From NCBI RefSeq assembly GCF_001486165.1, contig NZ_LN908974.1, positions 1-64,000 on the forward strand: a stretch of 64,000 nucleotides of DNA. Reading direction: 5' to 3'. Each line of letters starts with the position of its first letter. Position 1 is the first letter of the stretch. Position numbers and translations under genes: made by a program. This DNA is from Bittarella massiliensis (ex Durand et al. 2017) (lineage in GTDB: Bacteria; Bacillota; Clostridia; Oscillospirales; Ruminococcaceae). The notes beneath the pieces are model-generated. The model searched no databases and was not told the origin of the DNA. It worked only from the letters and a program-made list of their open reading frames with translations. Positions 1 to 12,456 of the stretch are shown here, one piece after another.

Positions 1-29
1 GAATAGACTGAATGAGAACCGCTTCACAA

Positions 30-2865
<2,836 letters not shown>

Positions 2866-3024
2866 TTTTTTCTTCGGCTGTTCTCTCGACATAAATTGTA
2901 GTGTACCTAAAAACTTTCGCCTTTAGTTACCCTTTAGATTTCTATCGCAGTCTATTGCTTTATTCAGTTTTCAAGGTGCATTTTTGCTTGAGTCTTCCTT
3001 GTCTTTGCCCGGTTTCCCAGGCCG

Positions 3025-3101
<77 letters not shown>

Positions 3102-3183
3102 ATACTCAAGGGCGCTCCGCTTTCCTAGAAGTCAGTACTCCTTGTCCCTCCCACGATCACCTCTCGGCTCTCGCGTCCACCAA

Positions 3184-3259
3184 TGGTGGAGATGAGGAGG
3201 CTCGAACTCCTGACCCCCTGCGTGCAAGGCAGGTGCTCTCCCAGCTGAGCTACACCCCC
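3184..3259 (-). tRNA. tRNA-Ala(TGC)
   Basis: A 76-nt cloverleaf on the minus strand. It has acceptor arm GGGGGTG, D-arm AGCTCAGCTGGGAGAGC, anticodon TGC in the loop CTTGCAC, T-arm GTTCGAGCC and an encoded CCA. It is the first tRNA after 16S in the direction of transcription, with 82 nt to tRNA-Ile. Confidence 0.97.
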
Positions 3260-3301
3260 GTCTTCAACAAGGTTCCTCTTGCCTGAAAGTCTGTCTTCAC
3301 A

Positions 3302-3336
3302 GACCTTCAAAATTGAACAATACTTGAAGCTCGAAC
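3302..3336 (-). repeat. 3' arm of the 16S rRNA processing stem
   Basis: This 35-nt segment just after the 16S 3' end is the reverse complement, with about three differences, of a segment just before the 16S 5' end at 5014-5047. Paired in the precursor, the arms would make a long double helix that loops out the 16S rRNA, the usual substrate of RNase III. Confidence 0.8.
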
Positions 3337-3347
3337 GTCCCTCTCTT

Positions 3348-4882
<1,535 letters not shown>

Positions 4883-5013
4883 AGTTGTATCTAAACAGTG
4901 TTCCCACCGTTCAAACCTAAGCTCATTTCAAACTTGACGTTTAAAATTACTTCGCTTGGTGTTGTCTCTCAAAGAGACGCATCCAGTCCGTGATAGACCG
5001 GATTTTTAGGTCC

Positions 5014-5047
5014 GTTCAAGCTTCAGTATTGTTCAATTTTCAAGGTC
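5014..5047 (-). repeat. 5' arm of the 16S rRNA processing stem
   Basis: Partner of 3302-3336. In the precursor RNA the two arms can pair over about 34 nt around the shared core AATTGAACAATACT. A related motif (CCTTGAAAACTGAATAAAGC) precedes 23S at about 2956-2979, so the leader element is partly repeated in the spacer. Confidence 0.8.
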
Positions 5048-5072
5048 CGTTCGGCATCTCGCCGTGCCTTTT

Positions 5073-5101
5073 ATTATATCTCGCTGCCTTCTTTTTGTCA
5101 A
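5073..5101 (-). promoter_or_regulatory. rRNA operon promoter P2
   Basis: A perfect vegetative promoter on the minus strand: TTGACA at 5101-5096, a 17-bp spacer and TATAAT at 5078-5073, followed by the leader into 16S. Match to consensus is 12 of 12. Confidence 0.9.
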
Positions 5102-5190
5102 CCCCTTTTTTCTCGCCTCTTGGCTCGAATCCCAGGGCCCACTCCTCGGAAACCGCACTCCCGTGCGCTTCCCTCGCGGACAGCTTTTGT

Positions 5191-5219
5191 ATAATACCAT
5201 GGCCGCCTCTTGCTGTCAA
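5191..5219 (-). promoter_or_regulatory. rRNA operon promoter P1
   Basis: A second promoter upstream of P2: TTGACA at 5219-5214, a 17-bp spacer and TATTAT at 5196-5191. Tandem promoters are usual for rRNA operons. No gene lies between 4883 and 5349; the rest of that stretch is leader. Confidence 0.85.
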
Positions 5220-5349
5220 TAGATTATTTCGCTTTTTTTGAAAAGAAAAATCACTTTTTTGATGAACTTCTCTTTTCCTATACTTTAGGTATTTTTTACC
5301 TGGTGGAACACCCGGTTTGTCCCTCGCTGGAATACAGTTTGTATTTTCA

Positions 5350-5378
5350 TTGCCTTGGCTCTTATGGGGTGGTATGCT
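5350..5378 (+). promoter_or_regulatory. promoter of the MBL-fold gene
   Basis: TTGCCT at 5350-5355, a 17-bp spacer and TATGCT at 5373-5378, about 70 bp before the start codon at 5451. Confidence 0.6.
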
Positions 5379-5450
5379 AATAGGCAAATGGGGATCCTAT
5401 CATAAAAAGAATGGACGGCAGGCTTCTGCCGTCAAAGGAGGCCGAGAGCC

Positions 5451-6182
5451 ATGCAGGCGACGGTGCACTATCTCTACAACAGCGGCTTTGCCCTGGAGAC
5501 CGAAAAACACCTGTTTATCTTTGACTATTACCTGGACGACCCGCCCTCGGGGGGGCTGCGTCACGGGGTCATCAATCCGCGGGAGATCGCGGCACTGGGG
5601 AAAGAGACGGTGGTGCTGGTCTCCCACGGGCACTTTGACCACTTTAACCGGGTGATCTTTGGCTGGCGAGGGGCCATCCCCGGGGTGCGCTACATCCTTT
5701 CAAGCGACATCCCCCACCGGCCGGGGATCGCCGCGGCCATCGCCCCGGGAGAGGAGCGGGATTTTGGCGACTTCACCCTGCGGGCGCTGCGCTCCACCGA
5801 CTTGGGGGTGGCCTTTCTCATCAAGACCGAAGGGTTGACCCTCTACCACGGGGGCGACCTGAACTGGTGGCACTGGGAGGGGGAGCCGGAAGGGGACAAC
5901 CGCGAAATGGCCTTTTTATATAAGAAGGAAATCGACAGTTTGGCAGGGGAGCACATCGACCTGGCCTTTTTGCCCCTGGACCCGCGGCTGGAACAGCCGG
6001 CCTATCTCCTCGGGATGGACTACTTCCTGCGCCATGTCGAGGTAGGGCGGGTGCTGCCCATGCACTTTGGGGACGACGGCCGGGTGTTTGACTGGCTGGA
6101 GCGCGACCCCCGGGCGGCGGCGTACCGGGATCGGGTGGTCCGCATCGAGCAGCGGGGGCAGTCCTTCTCGCTGGAGCTGTAA
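5451..6182 (+). CDS. MBL-fold metallo-hydrolase
   Basis: A 243-residue cytoplasmic protein of the metallo-beta-lactamase superfamily, without signal peptide or membrane segment. The zinc ligand signature SHGHFDH is at residues 58-64 (H59, H61, D63, H64). Later ligands are probably the Asp in YHGGDLN and the His in LPMHFGD near residue 200. The fold resembles UlaG/RomA-type hydrolases acting on phosphodiesters or lactones. The substrate cannot be read from sequence. ATG at 5451 is preceded by AAAGGAGG. The gene stands alone between the divergent rRNA operon and a two-way terminator. Confidence 0.85.
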   Translation: MQATVHYLYNSGFALETEKHLFIFDYYLDDPPSGGLRHGVINPREIAALGKETVVLVSHGHFDHFNRVIFGWRGAIPGVRYILSSDIPHRPGIAAAIAPGEERDFGDFTLRALRSTDLGVAFLIKTEGLTLYHGGDLNWWHWEGEPEGDNREMAFLYKKEIDSLAGEHIDLAFLPLDPRLEQPAYLLGMDYFLRHVEVGRVLPMHFGDDGRVFDWLERDPRAAAYRDRVVRIEQRGQSFSLEL

Positions 6183-6190
6183 ATGTACAA

Positions 6191-6227
6191 AAAAGAGGGG
6201 GCGGGGATGATTCCCGCCCCCTCTTTT
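6191..6227. terminator. two-way terminator
   Basis: A 15-bp perfect stem (AAAAGAGGGGGCGGG and its complement) with a 7-nt loop and T-runs on both strands, between two convergent genes. Confidence 0.9.
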
Positions 6228-6237
6228 GGGGATGAGC

Positions 6238-6600
6238 CTAATCGAGGATTTCGAGCCAGTAGCCGTCGGGGTCTTCGATGAAGTAGAGACCCATGGCCTC
6301 ATTTTCAAAGCAGATGCAGCCCATCTCCTGGTGGAGGGCGTGGGCGGCGGCCCGGTCGGCGACCCGAAAGGCGATGTGACTTTCGTTCTCCCCCAGCTCA
6401 TAGGGCTGGGGGTGGTCTTTCAGACAGGTGAGCTCCAACTGGTAATCGGTTTCGCCGTCGCCGAGAAAGGCCAGGGTGAAGCTGCCGTCGGCGGCCTCTT
6501 TGCGCTTTTCCTCGCGTAGGCCGAGGGCCTTTTCATAGAAGGCGATGCTGCGCTCCAAATCGGTGACGTTCAAGTTGGTGTGCAAAAAGCGAGATTTCAC
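6238..6600 (-). CDS. VOC family protein, glyoxalase I-like
   Basis: A 120-residue protein of the vicinal oxygen chelate fold. It begins with H8 in FLHTNLNVTDLERSIAFY and contains ESHIAF and a C-terminal EDPDGYWLEI motif. These supply the His/Glu metal ligands expected of lactoylglutathione lyase (glyoxalase I), which converts hemithioacetals of methylglyoxal to hydroxyacids. The length matches single-domain glyoxalase I. GTG start at 6600 with AAGGAGG upstream. Only 19 bp separate it from the nucleoside hydrolase stop, so the two are probably one transcript. The VOC family is broad, so the substrate is an inference. Confidence 0.8.
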   Translation of the reverse strand: MKSRFLHTNLNVTDLERSIAFYEKALGLREEKRKEAADGSFTLAFLGDGETDYQLELTCLKDHPQPYELGENESHIAFRVADRAAAHALHQEMGCICFENEAMGLYFIEDPDGYWLEILD

Positions 6601-6619
6601 AAAAATCCTCCTTCCCTAT

Positions 6620-7624
6620 TTACAGGCGGCCCGCCGCCTCGACATGCCGGTAGAGCATCTCGAAGAACTTGGGTTTGTCGGCCCGGTAGGCGACCCAGGT
6701 GTTGACCGACTCGTCGTTTTCATTGCGGTGTTCCACCACCAACTGGCCGTCGGCGGCGCCGCCGGCAATGTCCATGTCGCACTTCTGCCGGCGCAGGTCG
6801 GTGATGACGCCGGGGTCGATGACGGCGGCCACGGCCAGGGCGTCGTGGAGGGCGTCGCCGGCCTTTTCGCCCTTTTCCGTCCAGCCCAGGGTCTCCCCCA
6901 CCAGGATGCGGCCCTTCATCAGCTCGCCGACAAACTTGGCGGCAGGGGTGCCCAGGGCGAGGATCTTGTCGGCGTCGGCCCGGGTCATCTCGGCGCTGTG
7001 GGTGGCGTTGAGGGTGATCACCCGGCAGTTGACGCCGCTGTCGAGGACGATTTTGGCCGCCTCGGGGTCGTGGACAAAGTTGGCCTCGCCCACGGGGGTG
7101 ATGTTGCCCCGGTCCACCGCGCCGCCCATAAAGACCACCTCTTCGACGTGGTCCTTTAGGTCGGGGGCCATGCGAAAGGCCATCCCCACGTTGGTGGGCG
7201 GGCCCACGGGGATGATGGTCACCTTCTCCTCACTGCGGCGGAGGGTCTCGACCAGGTAGGAGCAGGCGTGCATCTGTTGCGGCTTGGAGTGGGGAGCGGG
7301 CAGATCCAGGTGGGGTGGGTGGAGGATGACCGGTTTGCCGTCCACCTCGGCGGAGACGACGTTTTCAGGGTTTTGGGCCATCCGCCCTTTGGAGAGGGAG
7401 CGGACCATGGGCGCTGAGCAGCCGGCGTACACCGGCACGTCGGCCCCCAGCAGATCGACCACCCGCAGGGTGTTGTCGACGCAGTTTTCCAGGGGTTGGT
7501 TGCCCTGGGTGACGGTGATGCCGATGATCTCTAATCCCGGGTCGGTGAGGGCCATGAGGATGGCCAGGGCGTCGTCGGTGCCCGTATCGACATCGAGGAT
7601 AACTTTTTTGCGGTGTTCGTTCAT
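6620..7624 (-). CDS. inosine/uridine-preferring nucleoside hydrolase
   Basis: A 334-residue hydrolase that cleaves the N-glycosidic bond of ribonucleosides for purine and pyrimidine salvage. The calcium-binding DVDTGTDD motif is at residues 11-18. Further family marks are IGITVTQGN, PVYAGCSAP, VGPPTNVG, FMGGAV and the late DALAVAAVIDP, the usual order. The open frame extends 27 codons upstream, but ATG at 7624 has AAGGGGG at the right distance and starts directly at the first strand. It heads a two-gene unit with the VOC gene. Confidence 0.92.
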   Translation of the reverse strand: MNEHRKKVILDVDTGTDDALAILMALTDPGLEIIGITVTQGNQPLENCVDNTLRVVDLLGADVPVYAGCSAPMVRSLSKGRMAQNPENVVSAEVDGKPVILHPPHLDLPAPHSKPQQMHACSYLVETLRRSEEKVTIIPVGPPTNVGMAFRMAPDLKDHVEEVVFMGGAVDRGNITPVGEANFVHDPEAAKIVLDSGVNCRVITLNATHSAEMTRADADKILALGTPAAKFVGELMKGRILVGETLGWTEKGEKAGDALHDALAVAAVIDPGVITDLRRQKCDMDIAGGAADGQLVVEHRNENDESVNTWVAYRADKPKFFEMLYRHVEAAGRL

Positions 7625-7676
7625 TTGGTGATTCCCCCTTGTGCGCCCGGCGGGCGTGTTCTGGTGTGCTGCTACC

Positions 7677-7705
7677 AGTATACCCCCTTTGGGCGGGGGC
7701 CACAA
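7677..7705 (-). promoter_or_regulatory. promoter of the nucleoside hydrolase unit
   Basis: Minus strand TTGTGG at 7705-7700, a 17-bp spacer and TATACT at 7682-7677. The untranslated leader would be about 45 nt. Confidence 0.6.
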
Positions 7706-7748
7706 GAAAGCAATCTGCTAAACATTTGAAAAAAAGTTTTGTATGGGC

Positions 7749-7777
7749 TTTGCAAAGCGAAAACTTTGTGTTATAAT
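7749..7777 (+). promoter_or_regulatory. promoter of tRNA-Arg
   Basis: TTTGCA at 7749-7754, a 17-bp spacer and TATAAT at 7772-7777, with an extended TG at 7769-7770. The mature tRNA begins 21 bp after the -10 box. Confidence 0.8.
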
Positions 7778-7797
7778 AATTCACGTCGCATTGATGT

Positions 7798-7874
7798 GCG
7801 TCCGTAGCTCAGCTGGATAGAGCGTTGGACTCCGACTCCAAAGGCCGCAGGTTCGACTCCTGTCGGGCGCACCA
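7798..7874 (+). tRNA. tRNA-Arg(CCG)
   Basis: A 77-nt cloverleaf with acceptor strand GCGTCCG pairing with CGGGCGC (one G-U pair), D-arm GCTCAGCTGGATAGAGC, anticodon stem TTGGA/TCCAA, loop CTCCGAC with anticodon CCG, T-arm GTTCGACTCC and an encoded CCA. It reads CGG arginine codons, which are common in this GC-rich segment. Confidence 0.96.
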
Positions 7875-7876
7875 GA

Positions 7877-7918
7877 AAAACCGCACCACAAATGATTTGT
7901 GGTGCGGTTTTCTTTTTT
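7877..7918 (+). terminator. terminator of tRNA-Arg
   Basis: A 17-bp perfect stem (7877-7893 with 7895-7911) followed by a run of T. The stretch from 7919 to the cyclase promoter is AT-rich and has no gene. It contains two direct copies of TGTCCTACAA. Confidence 0.9.
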
Positions 7919-8135
7919 AAAAATTTTGCACGAGATACCAAAAGCCCTTATCTGTCCTACAAAATGTCCTACAAGTGGTCCCCAAACTCCGAAAATAGAC
8001 TCTTTCATAAATACAGAAGCAAAAAAGGCAGATTTTTATCCCGCTTTTTCATCTCTTTTGCGGGCGTTCGCTTCTGATTTTTCAAGATTTTTCTTTTCTT
8101 TGCCCTTCCCGTTCTCCCCTCCCCCTATTTGGGTG

Positions 8136-8141
8136 TATAAT
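8136..8141 (+). promoter_or_regulatory. -10 box of the diguanylate cyclase gene
   Basis: TATAAT at 8136-8141, about 32 bp before the GTG start. No good -35 element is visible 17 bp upstream, so an activator may be needed. The SD AGAGAGGAGG lies within the short leader. Confidence 0.5.
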
Positions 8142-8173
8142 GAAGAAAAATAGGCAGAGAGGAGGCGGGATCG

Positions 8174-10102
8174 GTGAAGCGGAAAAAGTCGGACCGCGCG
8201 CTGTTAAAGACCAACCTCTTTGTCTGCGCCATCATCCTCTTGGGATTTTTGGCCACTTCGATTGTCAGCTACCGCTCCAATTTGGGGGTATTTGAGGAGG
8301 ACACCGAAAAGGTGACCGTCCTGACCGCCGAGGGCATCTACCGCCAGATCGAGTCGATTTTCATGAAGCCCATGGGGGTGTCTTTGACCATGGCGGGCGA
8401 CACCCTGCTGCAAGACCTTTTGCGCCAGGAGGGGGCGCACCTGAACGACGGGGACTACGTCGCCACCCTGACGGCCTATCTCGACAGCTACCGGGAAAAG
8501 TACGGCTACGACTCGGTCTTTCTGGTCTCGGCGCGCACCGGGCGCTACTATCACTTTGACGGGATCGACCGCACCCTCTCCCCCGAAAACGGGGAGGACG
8601 CCTGGTATTACGATTTTCTGCAGGCCGGCGAGTCCTACTCCCTCAATGTGGACAACGACCAGGCGGCGGGGAACACCATCACCGTCTTTATCAACTGCTT
8701 GATTTCCGGCGACGACGGCGTCCCCCTGGGGGTGGTGGGGGTGGGCTTTGACATCTCCACCCTGCAGTCGCTGTTGCGGGAATACGAGGAGCGCTTCTCC
8801 CTGCGCGCCTGTCTGGTGGACAGGGACGGTATCATTCAGGTCGCCACCGACCACACCGGCTATGAGCGCACCGACCTGTTCGCGTCGCCCCCTTACGCCG
8901 GCTTGCGGGAGAGCCTGCTCGCCGACCGGGAAAACGCCACCGCCTTTTGGCACGACGGGAAAGAAGGCCGCGTCTATCTGGGCAGCCACTACATCCCCAG
9001 CCTCTCCTGGTACCTGCTGGTGGAAAACGACACCTCGCCCCAGACCCAGCAGATGCAGCGCAAGTTGGCGGAGGGGGCGCTGATCGTGGCGCTGGTTGTG
9101 CTGGGGGTGACCCTGGCCATCAGCTACATCATCCACACCTACAACCGGCGGATCGTGGAGCTGACCCGCTCCAGCGAGCAGTCGCGCCGCTCCATCTTTC
9201 AGGAGGCTACCGAGCAGCTGTTTGAAAACATCTACGAGCTGGACATCACCCACAACCGGGCGGCCAATCTGGAGACCCAGCGGTATTTTGAGAGCCTGGG
9301 CGTTCCCCCTGGCACCCCCTACAACGAGGCGCTGAAGATCGTGGCGGAGAAGCAGATCCGGAAGGATTTCCGCCAGGGATATATCGACACCTTCGCCCCT
9401 GAACACGTGATCGACACCTACCGCCGGGGGGAGGAGAGCCTGCAGTACGACTTCATGATCTCCACCGACGGGGAGCACTACTACTGGATGCGGATCGTCG
9501 CCCAGATCGTCCTCTGGAAAGAAGACCAGTCCATCCACATGTTCACCTACCGGCAAAACATCGACACCATGAAGCGGCAGGAAAAACAGGTGCTCGACCA
9601 GATCCAGCGAGACCCGATGACGGGCCTGCTCAACAAGACCGCCACCCAGGCGCAGATCCAGCAGTTGCTGGAGGGCGGAGGGCAGCAGCTGCGCGCCTTC
9701 TTCATCGTGGACATCGACAATTTCAAGCAGGTCAACGACCGCTTTGGCCACGCTGTGGGGGACCGGGTGATCCTCCATTTCGCCCAGAGCTTGAAGGGCG
9801 CCTTCCGGGAGGAGGACGTGGTGGGGCGGATCGGCGGAGATGAGTTTGCCGTCTTCCTGGCCCTGCCCGACCGGGCGACCGCGGAGCAGAAGGCCCGCGA
9901 GATCTTAAAAACGCTCAACCGGCCCCTGTCCCTGGACGAAGGGGTCTGCCCCCTCTCGGCCAGCATCGGCATTGCCCTGGCCCCGGCAGACGGCCGGGAC
10001 TTCGGCAGCCTCTACCGCCATGCCGACACGGCCCTCTACACCGTCAAACAGCAGGGGAAGGGCGGCTTTGCCCTGTACGGCGGGGAGACTTCCCCGCACT
10101 GA
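8174..10102 (+). CDS. membrane diguanylate cyclase with extracellular dCache sensor
   Basis: A 642-residue protein predicted to make cyclic di-GMP from two GTP at the membrane. A first membrane helix at about 14-33 and a second at about 302-323 bracket a 270-residue external domain of dCache_1 type. A cytoplasmic PAS-like module follows (about 340-470), then GGDEF (about 478-640). The active-site motif GGDEF is intact near residue 555. The product-inhibition RxxD (REED) stands exactly five residues before it. GTG start with AGAGAGGAGG. The PAS-like module follows the same plan as the repeats in the hybrid kinase at 12628. The ligand is unknown. The gene is a single unit with a terminator. Confidence 0.93.
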   Translation: MKRKKSDRALLKTNLFVCAIILLGFLATSIVSYRSNLGVFEEDTEKVTVLTAEGIYRQIESIFMKPMGVSLTMAGDTLLQDLLRQEGAHLNDGDYVATLTAYLDSYREKYGYDSVFLVSARTGRYYHFDGIDRTLSPENGEDAWYYDFLQAGESYSLNVDNDQAAGNTITVFINCLISGDDGVPLGVVGVGFDISTLQSLLREYEERFSLRACLVDRDGIIQVATDHTGYERTDLFASPPYAGLRESLLADRENATAFWHDGKEGRVYLGSHYIPSLSWYLLVENDTSPQTQQMQRKLAEGALIVALVVLGVTLAISYIIHTYNRRIVELTRSSEQSRRSIFQEATEQLFENIYELDITHNRAANLETQRYFESLGVPPGTPYNEALKIVAEKQIRKDFRQGYIDTFAPEHVIDTYRRGEESLQYDFMISTDGEHYYWMRIVAQIVLWKEDQSIHMFTYRQNIDTMKRQEKQVLDQIQRDPMTGLLNKTATQAQIQQLLEGGGQQLRAFFIVDIDNFKQVNDRFGHAVGDRVILHFAQSLKGAFREEDVVGRIGGDEFAVFLALPDRATAEQKAREILKTLNRPLSLDEGVCPLSASIGIALAPADGRDFGSLYRHADTALYTVKQQGKGGFALYGGETSPH

Positions 10103-10150
10103 CCGCCATAGGCCGCCGCTTTGAAATCAAGACGGCCACCGTCAAAAGGC

Positions 10151-10194
10151 AAAGAGCGTCGCACCCCTTTATAAAGGGGGCGGCGCTCTTTTTT
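10151..10194. terminator. two-way terminator
   Basis: An imperfect stem (AAAGAGCG...CGCTCTTT with an inner CCCCTTT/AAAGGGG) and T-runs, between the cyclase and cysK stops. Confidence 0.85.
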
Positions 10195-10205
10195 GTTGGC
10201 GCGAT

Positions 10206-11153
10206 TTATTGGGGTGCTGTCTCCCCGCCAAAGAGGGAGGTGGAGAGGTAGCGGTCGCCGGTATCGGGGAGCAATGCGACGATGGTCTTGCCCCGGTTCT
10301 CCGCCCGCTTGGCCAGGAGGATGGCCGCCCAGACGGCAGCGCCGGAGGAGATGCCCACCAGCAGCCCCTCCCGGCGGCCCACCGCCCGCCCGGCGGCAAA
10401 GGCGTCGGCGTCCTGCACCGGGATGATCTCGTCGTAGACGGCGGTGTCCAGCACCGGGGGGACAAAGCCCGCGCCGATGCCCTGGATCTTGTGGGGGGCG
10501 GCGCTCCCCCCCGCCAGCACGGGGGAAGAGGCGGGCTCCACCGCTACCACCTGCAGGGCGGGATTTTTCTCCTTCAAGTATCCGCCCACCCCGGTAATGG
10601 TGCCGCCGGTCCCCACCCCGGCGACGAAGATGTCCACCTGGCCGTCGGTGTCCTCCCAAATTTCAGGGCCGGTGGTGGCCCGGTGGGCGGCCGGGTTGGC
10701 GGGGTTTTCAAACTGGCCGGGGAGGAAGCTGCCCTCGATCTGGGCGGCCAGCTCCCTGGCCTTGGCGATGGCCGCCTTCATCCCCCCCGCGCCCTCGGTG
10801 AGGACCAGCTCGGCCCCGTAGGCGGCCATGAGCTGGCGGCGCTCCACCGACATGGTCTCGGGCATGACAATGATGACCCGGTAGCCCTTGGCGGCGGCCA
10901 CCGAGGCGAGGCCGATGCCGGTGTTGCCCGAGGTGGGCTCGATGATGACCGAGCCGGGCCCCAGCAGGCCGCGGGCCTCGGCGTCCTCGATCATGGCCTT
11001 GGCAATGCGGTCTTTGACCGAGCCCGCGGGGTTGAAGCCCTCGAGCTTGGCGACCAGCTTTGCCTCCAACTTGTATTCCCGCTCGATCTGGGTGAGTTCC
11101 AGCAGAGGGGTGCGCCCCACCAACTGGTCAAGGGATCGGTATATTTTTTTCAT
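10206..11153 (-). CDS. cysK: cysteine synthase A (O-acetylserine sulfhydrylase)
   Basis: A 315-residue fold-type II PLP enzyme joining sulfide to O-acetylserine to give cysteine and acetate. The PLP lysine is K47 in NPAGSVKDR. The substrate-binding loop is PTSGNTGIG. The phosphate-binding glycine-rich loop is [12 protein letters not shown], and the late GISSGAA motif is present. Length is that of CysK. The open frame runs 48 codons further upstream, but ATG at 11153 with AGGAGG is clearly the start. The gene has its own promoter and a 175-nt leader. The Rrf2 regulator is encoded just upstream, which suggests control by cysteine, sulfide or iron-sulfur status. Confidence 0.95.
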   Translation of the reverse strand: MKKIYRSLDQLVGRTPLLELTQIEREYKLEAKLVAKLEGFNPAGSVKDRIAKAMIEDAEARGLLGPGSVIIEPTSGNTGIGLASVAAAKGYRVIIVMPETMSVERRQLMAAYGAELVLTEGAGGMKAAIAKARELAAQIEGSFLPGQFENPANPAAHRATTGPEIWEDTDGQVDIFVAGVGTGGTITGVGGYLKEKNPALQVVAVEPASSPVLAGGSAAPHKIQGIGAGFVPPVLDTAVYDEIIPVQDADAFAAGRAVGRREGLLVGISSGAAVWAAILLAKRAENRGKTIVALLPDTGDRYLSTSLFGGETAPQ

Positions 11154-11295
11154 CTTGTAGACCTCCTGTGTCCGTTCGTCGTTTGCAGCCTGCGTTCGCT
11201 CTGCCCCGGCGGGGCTATCGACAGCAGCGACAACAGCGCCCTGCGCAGCGGGCAGAGGGGGCTGTGGCAAACCGGGCGAATCGAACCATAAGATC
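11154..11295 (-). other. structured leader of cysK
   Basis: This transcribed untranslated stretch can form a long-range hairpin: CTCTGCCC near 11256-11263 pairs with GGGCAGAG near 11199-11206. It does not show the GGTGG-type T-box motif or any riboswitch core I recognise. No reading frame with an SD is present. Confidence 0.35.
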
Positions 11296-11316
11296 AACCT
11301 ACTTTCTTGGTATGTT
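11296..11316 (-). promoter_or_regulatory. candidate operator, probably for the Rrf2 regulator
   Basis: An inverted repeat, AACCTAC and GTATGTT around a 7-bp centre (6 of 7 positions symmetric), just downstream of the cysK -10 box, where a bound repressor would block transcription. Assignment to the Rrf2 protein rests on adjacency only. Confidence 0.5.
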
Positions 11317-11330
11317 TATTGGATGGTGTC

Positions 11331-11360
11331 AGTATACCTGCTGAAACCGCCCTTTGTCAA
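11331..11360 (-). promoter_or_regulatory. cysK promoter
   Basis: Minus strand TTGACA at 11360-11355, an 18-bp spacer and TATACT at 11336-11331. It lies just past the Rrf2 stop codon, so cysK can be expressed separately from the two genes upstream. Confidence 0.8.
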
Positions 11361-11368
11361 TGGGTATT

Positions 11369-11791
11369 TCAGGGTGTCTCTGCCCCCTCGGCCGCCGCCA
11401 GGTCAGCCACCGAGACCCCGTCGAGGTAGCCGGCAATCAGTTCGTCGAGGGCCTGCCAGAGGGGGAGGGTACGGCAGCCGGCGGCGCGGGGGCAGGGCTG
11501 CTGGCCGGGGGCCAAGCAGGCCACCGAGGCCAAGCTCTCCTCGGTGAGGCGGAGGATGCTGCCCACCGAGATCTCCTCCGGGGGGCGGGCCAGCCGATAG
11601 CCGCCCCCCTTCCCCCGCTGGCCGCGCAGCAGGCCGTTTGCAGCGAGGCGCTTGACGATATTTTCCAGGTACTTTTCCGAAATCCCCTGTCGGGCGGCGA
11701 TCTCTTTCAGGGGGGTGTATCCCGCCCTGCCCTGCTCGGCCAGGTCGATCATCACCCGCAGGGCGTACCGCCCTCTAGTCGATACCAGCAT
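11369..11791 (-). CDS. Rrf2/IscR-type transcriptional regulator
   Basis: A 140-residue winged-helix regulator. The N-terminal part (MLVSTRGRYALRVMIDLA, then EIAARQGISEKYLENIVKRL and GKGGGYRLAR) is the Rrf2 DNA-binding domain. Residues after about 90 carry three cysteines in the spacing C-x7-C-x5-C, followed by LWQALDE, matching the iron-sulfur ligand loop of IscR with slightly different spacing. An Fe-S-sensing or thiol-sensing role is therefore likely. ATG at 11791 with GAGGAGG. It overlaps the upstream gene by 17 bp, so translation is probably coupled. Its position before cysK fits a CymR/IscR-like regulator of sulfur metabolism. Confidence 0.85.
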   Translation of the reverse strand: MLVSTRGRYALRVMIDLAEQGRAGYTPLKEIAARQGISEKYLENIVKRLAANGLLRGQRGKGGGYRLARPPEEISVGSILRLTEESLASVACLAPGQQPCPRAAGCRTLPLWQALDELIAGYLDGVSVADLAAAEGAETP

Positions 11792-12332
11792 CTCTCTCCT
11801 CCTCTCCTCTGCCCGCCGCACCGCCCAACAGCCGGTCCAGGTCGGCGCGAAAAAGGTCGCGGGGACGCCCCTGTCCGGGAAAGCCAGCCGCCCGACAACA
11901 CCCGCTGTTGAGGGCCTCTTCCAGCAGGGGTTGGGGCAGAGCGGCGGGGTCGGGCTGGGCCCCCGTGGCAAAGAGGGCGTCCACCGCCCGGTTCAAAAAG
12001 GCCACCGGCCGGCGGCCGTGGGTGCGGGTACAGACCGGCGGCCCCGCCAGGGCCAGGTAGCGCTCCGCCGCCGCAGGCGGGATGCCGATGGTTGGCAGGA
12101 GGCGCCCCACCTGCCCCAGGGCAAAGGCGGGGAGATCGCCCCACTGCTGGGGGCCCAACCCCCAGCAGAAAAAGGCCAGGCGGCTGGAGGCGTTGACCCC
12201 CAGAAGCCCCTCCCGCCCGGCCAAGGGGACCCGGTGCAGGTCCCAGCAAAAAGCCGGGTCCTGCGCCCCCGGGGGAGGGAGGCCCCGTATGCCCAGCCGG
12301 CGCTGAAGCGGGATGGTGTGGCCAAACTGCAT
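11775..12332 (-). CDS. DUF6933-like protein of unknown function
   Basis: A 185-residue soluble protein. The pattern CWDLHRVPLAGREGLLGVNA followed by SRLAFFC and a later VAFLNRAVDAL resembles the small family often annotated DUF6933, in which a strand-rich segment is followed by a helical one. The match is by eye and uncertain. ATG at 12332 with GGGGAGAAG. Its stop overlaps the Rrf2 start, so it is translated with the regulator, and it may belong to the same sulfur or stress response. No catalytic motif is visible. Confidence 0.6.
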   Translation of the reverse strand: MQFGHTIPLQRRLGIRGLPPPGAQDPAFCWDLHRVPLAGREGLLGVNASSRLAFFCWGLGPQQWGDLPAFALGQVGRLLPTIGIPPAAAERYLALAGPPVCTRTHGRRPVAFLNRAVDALFATGAQPDPAALPQPLLEEALNSGCCRAAGFPGQGRPRDLFRADLDRLLGGAAGRGEEERDAGID

Positions 12333-12389
12333 CTGCTCTTCTCCCCTTTCTCCCCCCCGCCGCCGCGGGCCGGGGGCCGGTTTTGCCCC

Positions 12390-12419
12390 AGTATAGCACC
12401 GGCGGGGGCGGGGCTGCAA
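12390..12419 (-). promoter_or_regulatory. promoter of the DUF6933-like/Rrf2 unit
   Basis: Minus strand TTGCAG at 12419-12414, an 18-bp spacer and TATACT at 12395-12390. It is back to back with the kinase promoter 38 bp away. Confidence 0.5.
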
Positions 12420-12456
12420 CCATCTCTTTGCCGGGCGGGGAAACCGCGGCGGTCAA

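Noticed and set aside
7781-8008. 75-residue minus-strand frame reading SRTCGLWSRSPTLYPAELRT
   Set aside because: It is the antisense of tRNA-Arg; such peptides are common false calls in databases.
11154-11290. Possible T-box or riboswitch in the cysK leader
   Set aside because: The T-box TGG-binding motif and known riboswitch cores are absent; only a generic hairpin can be seen.
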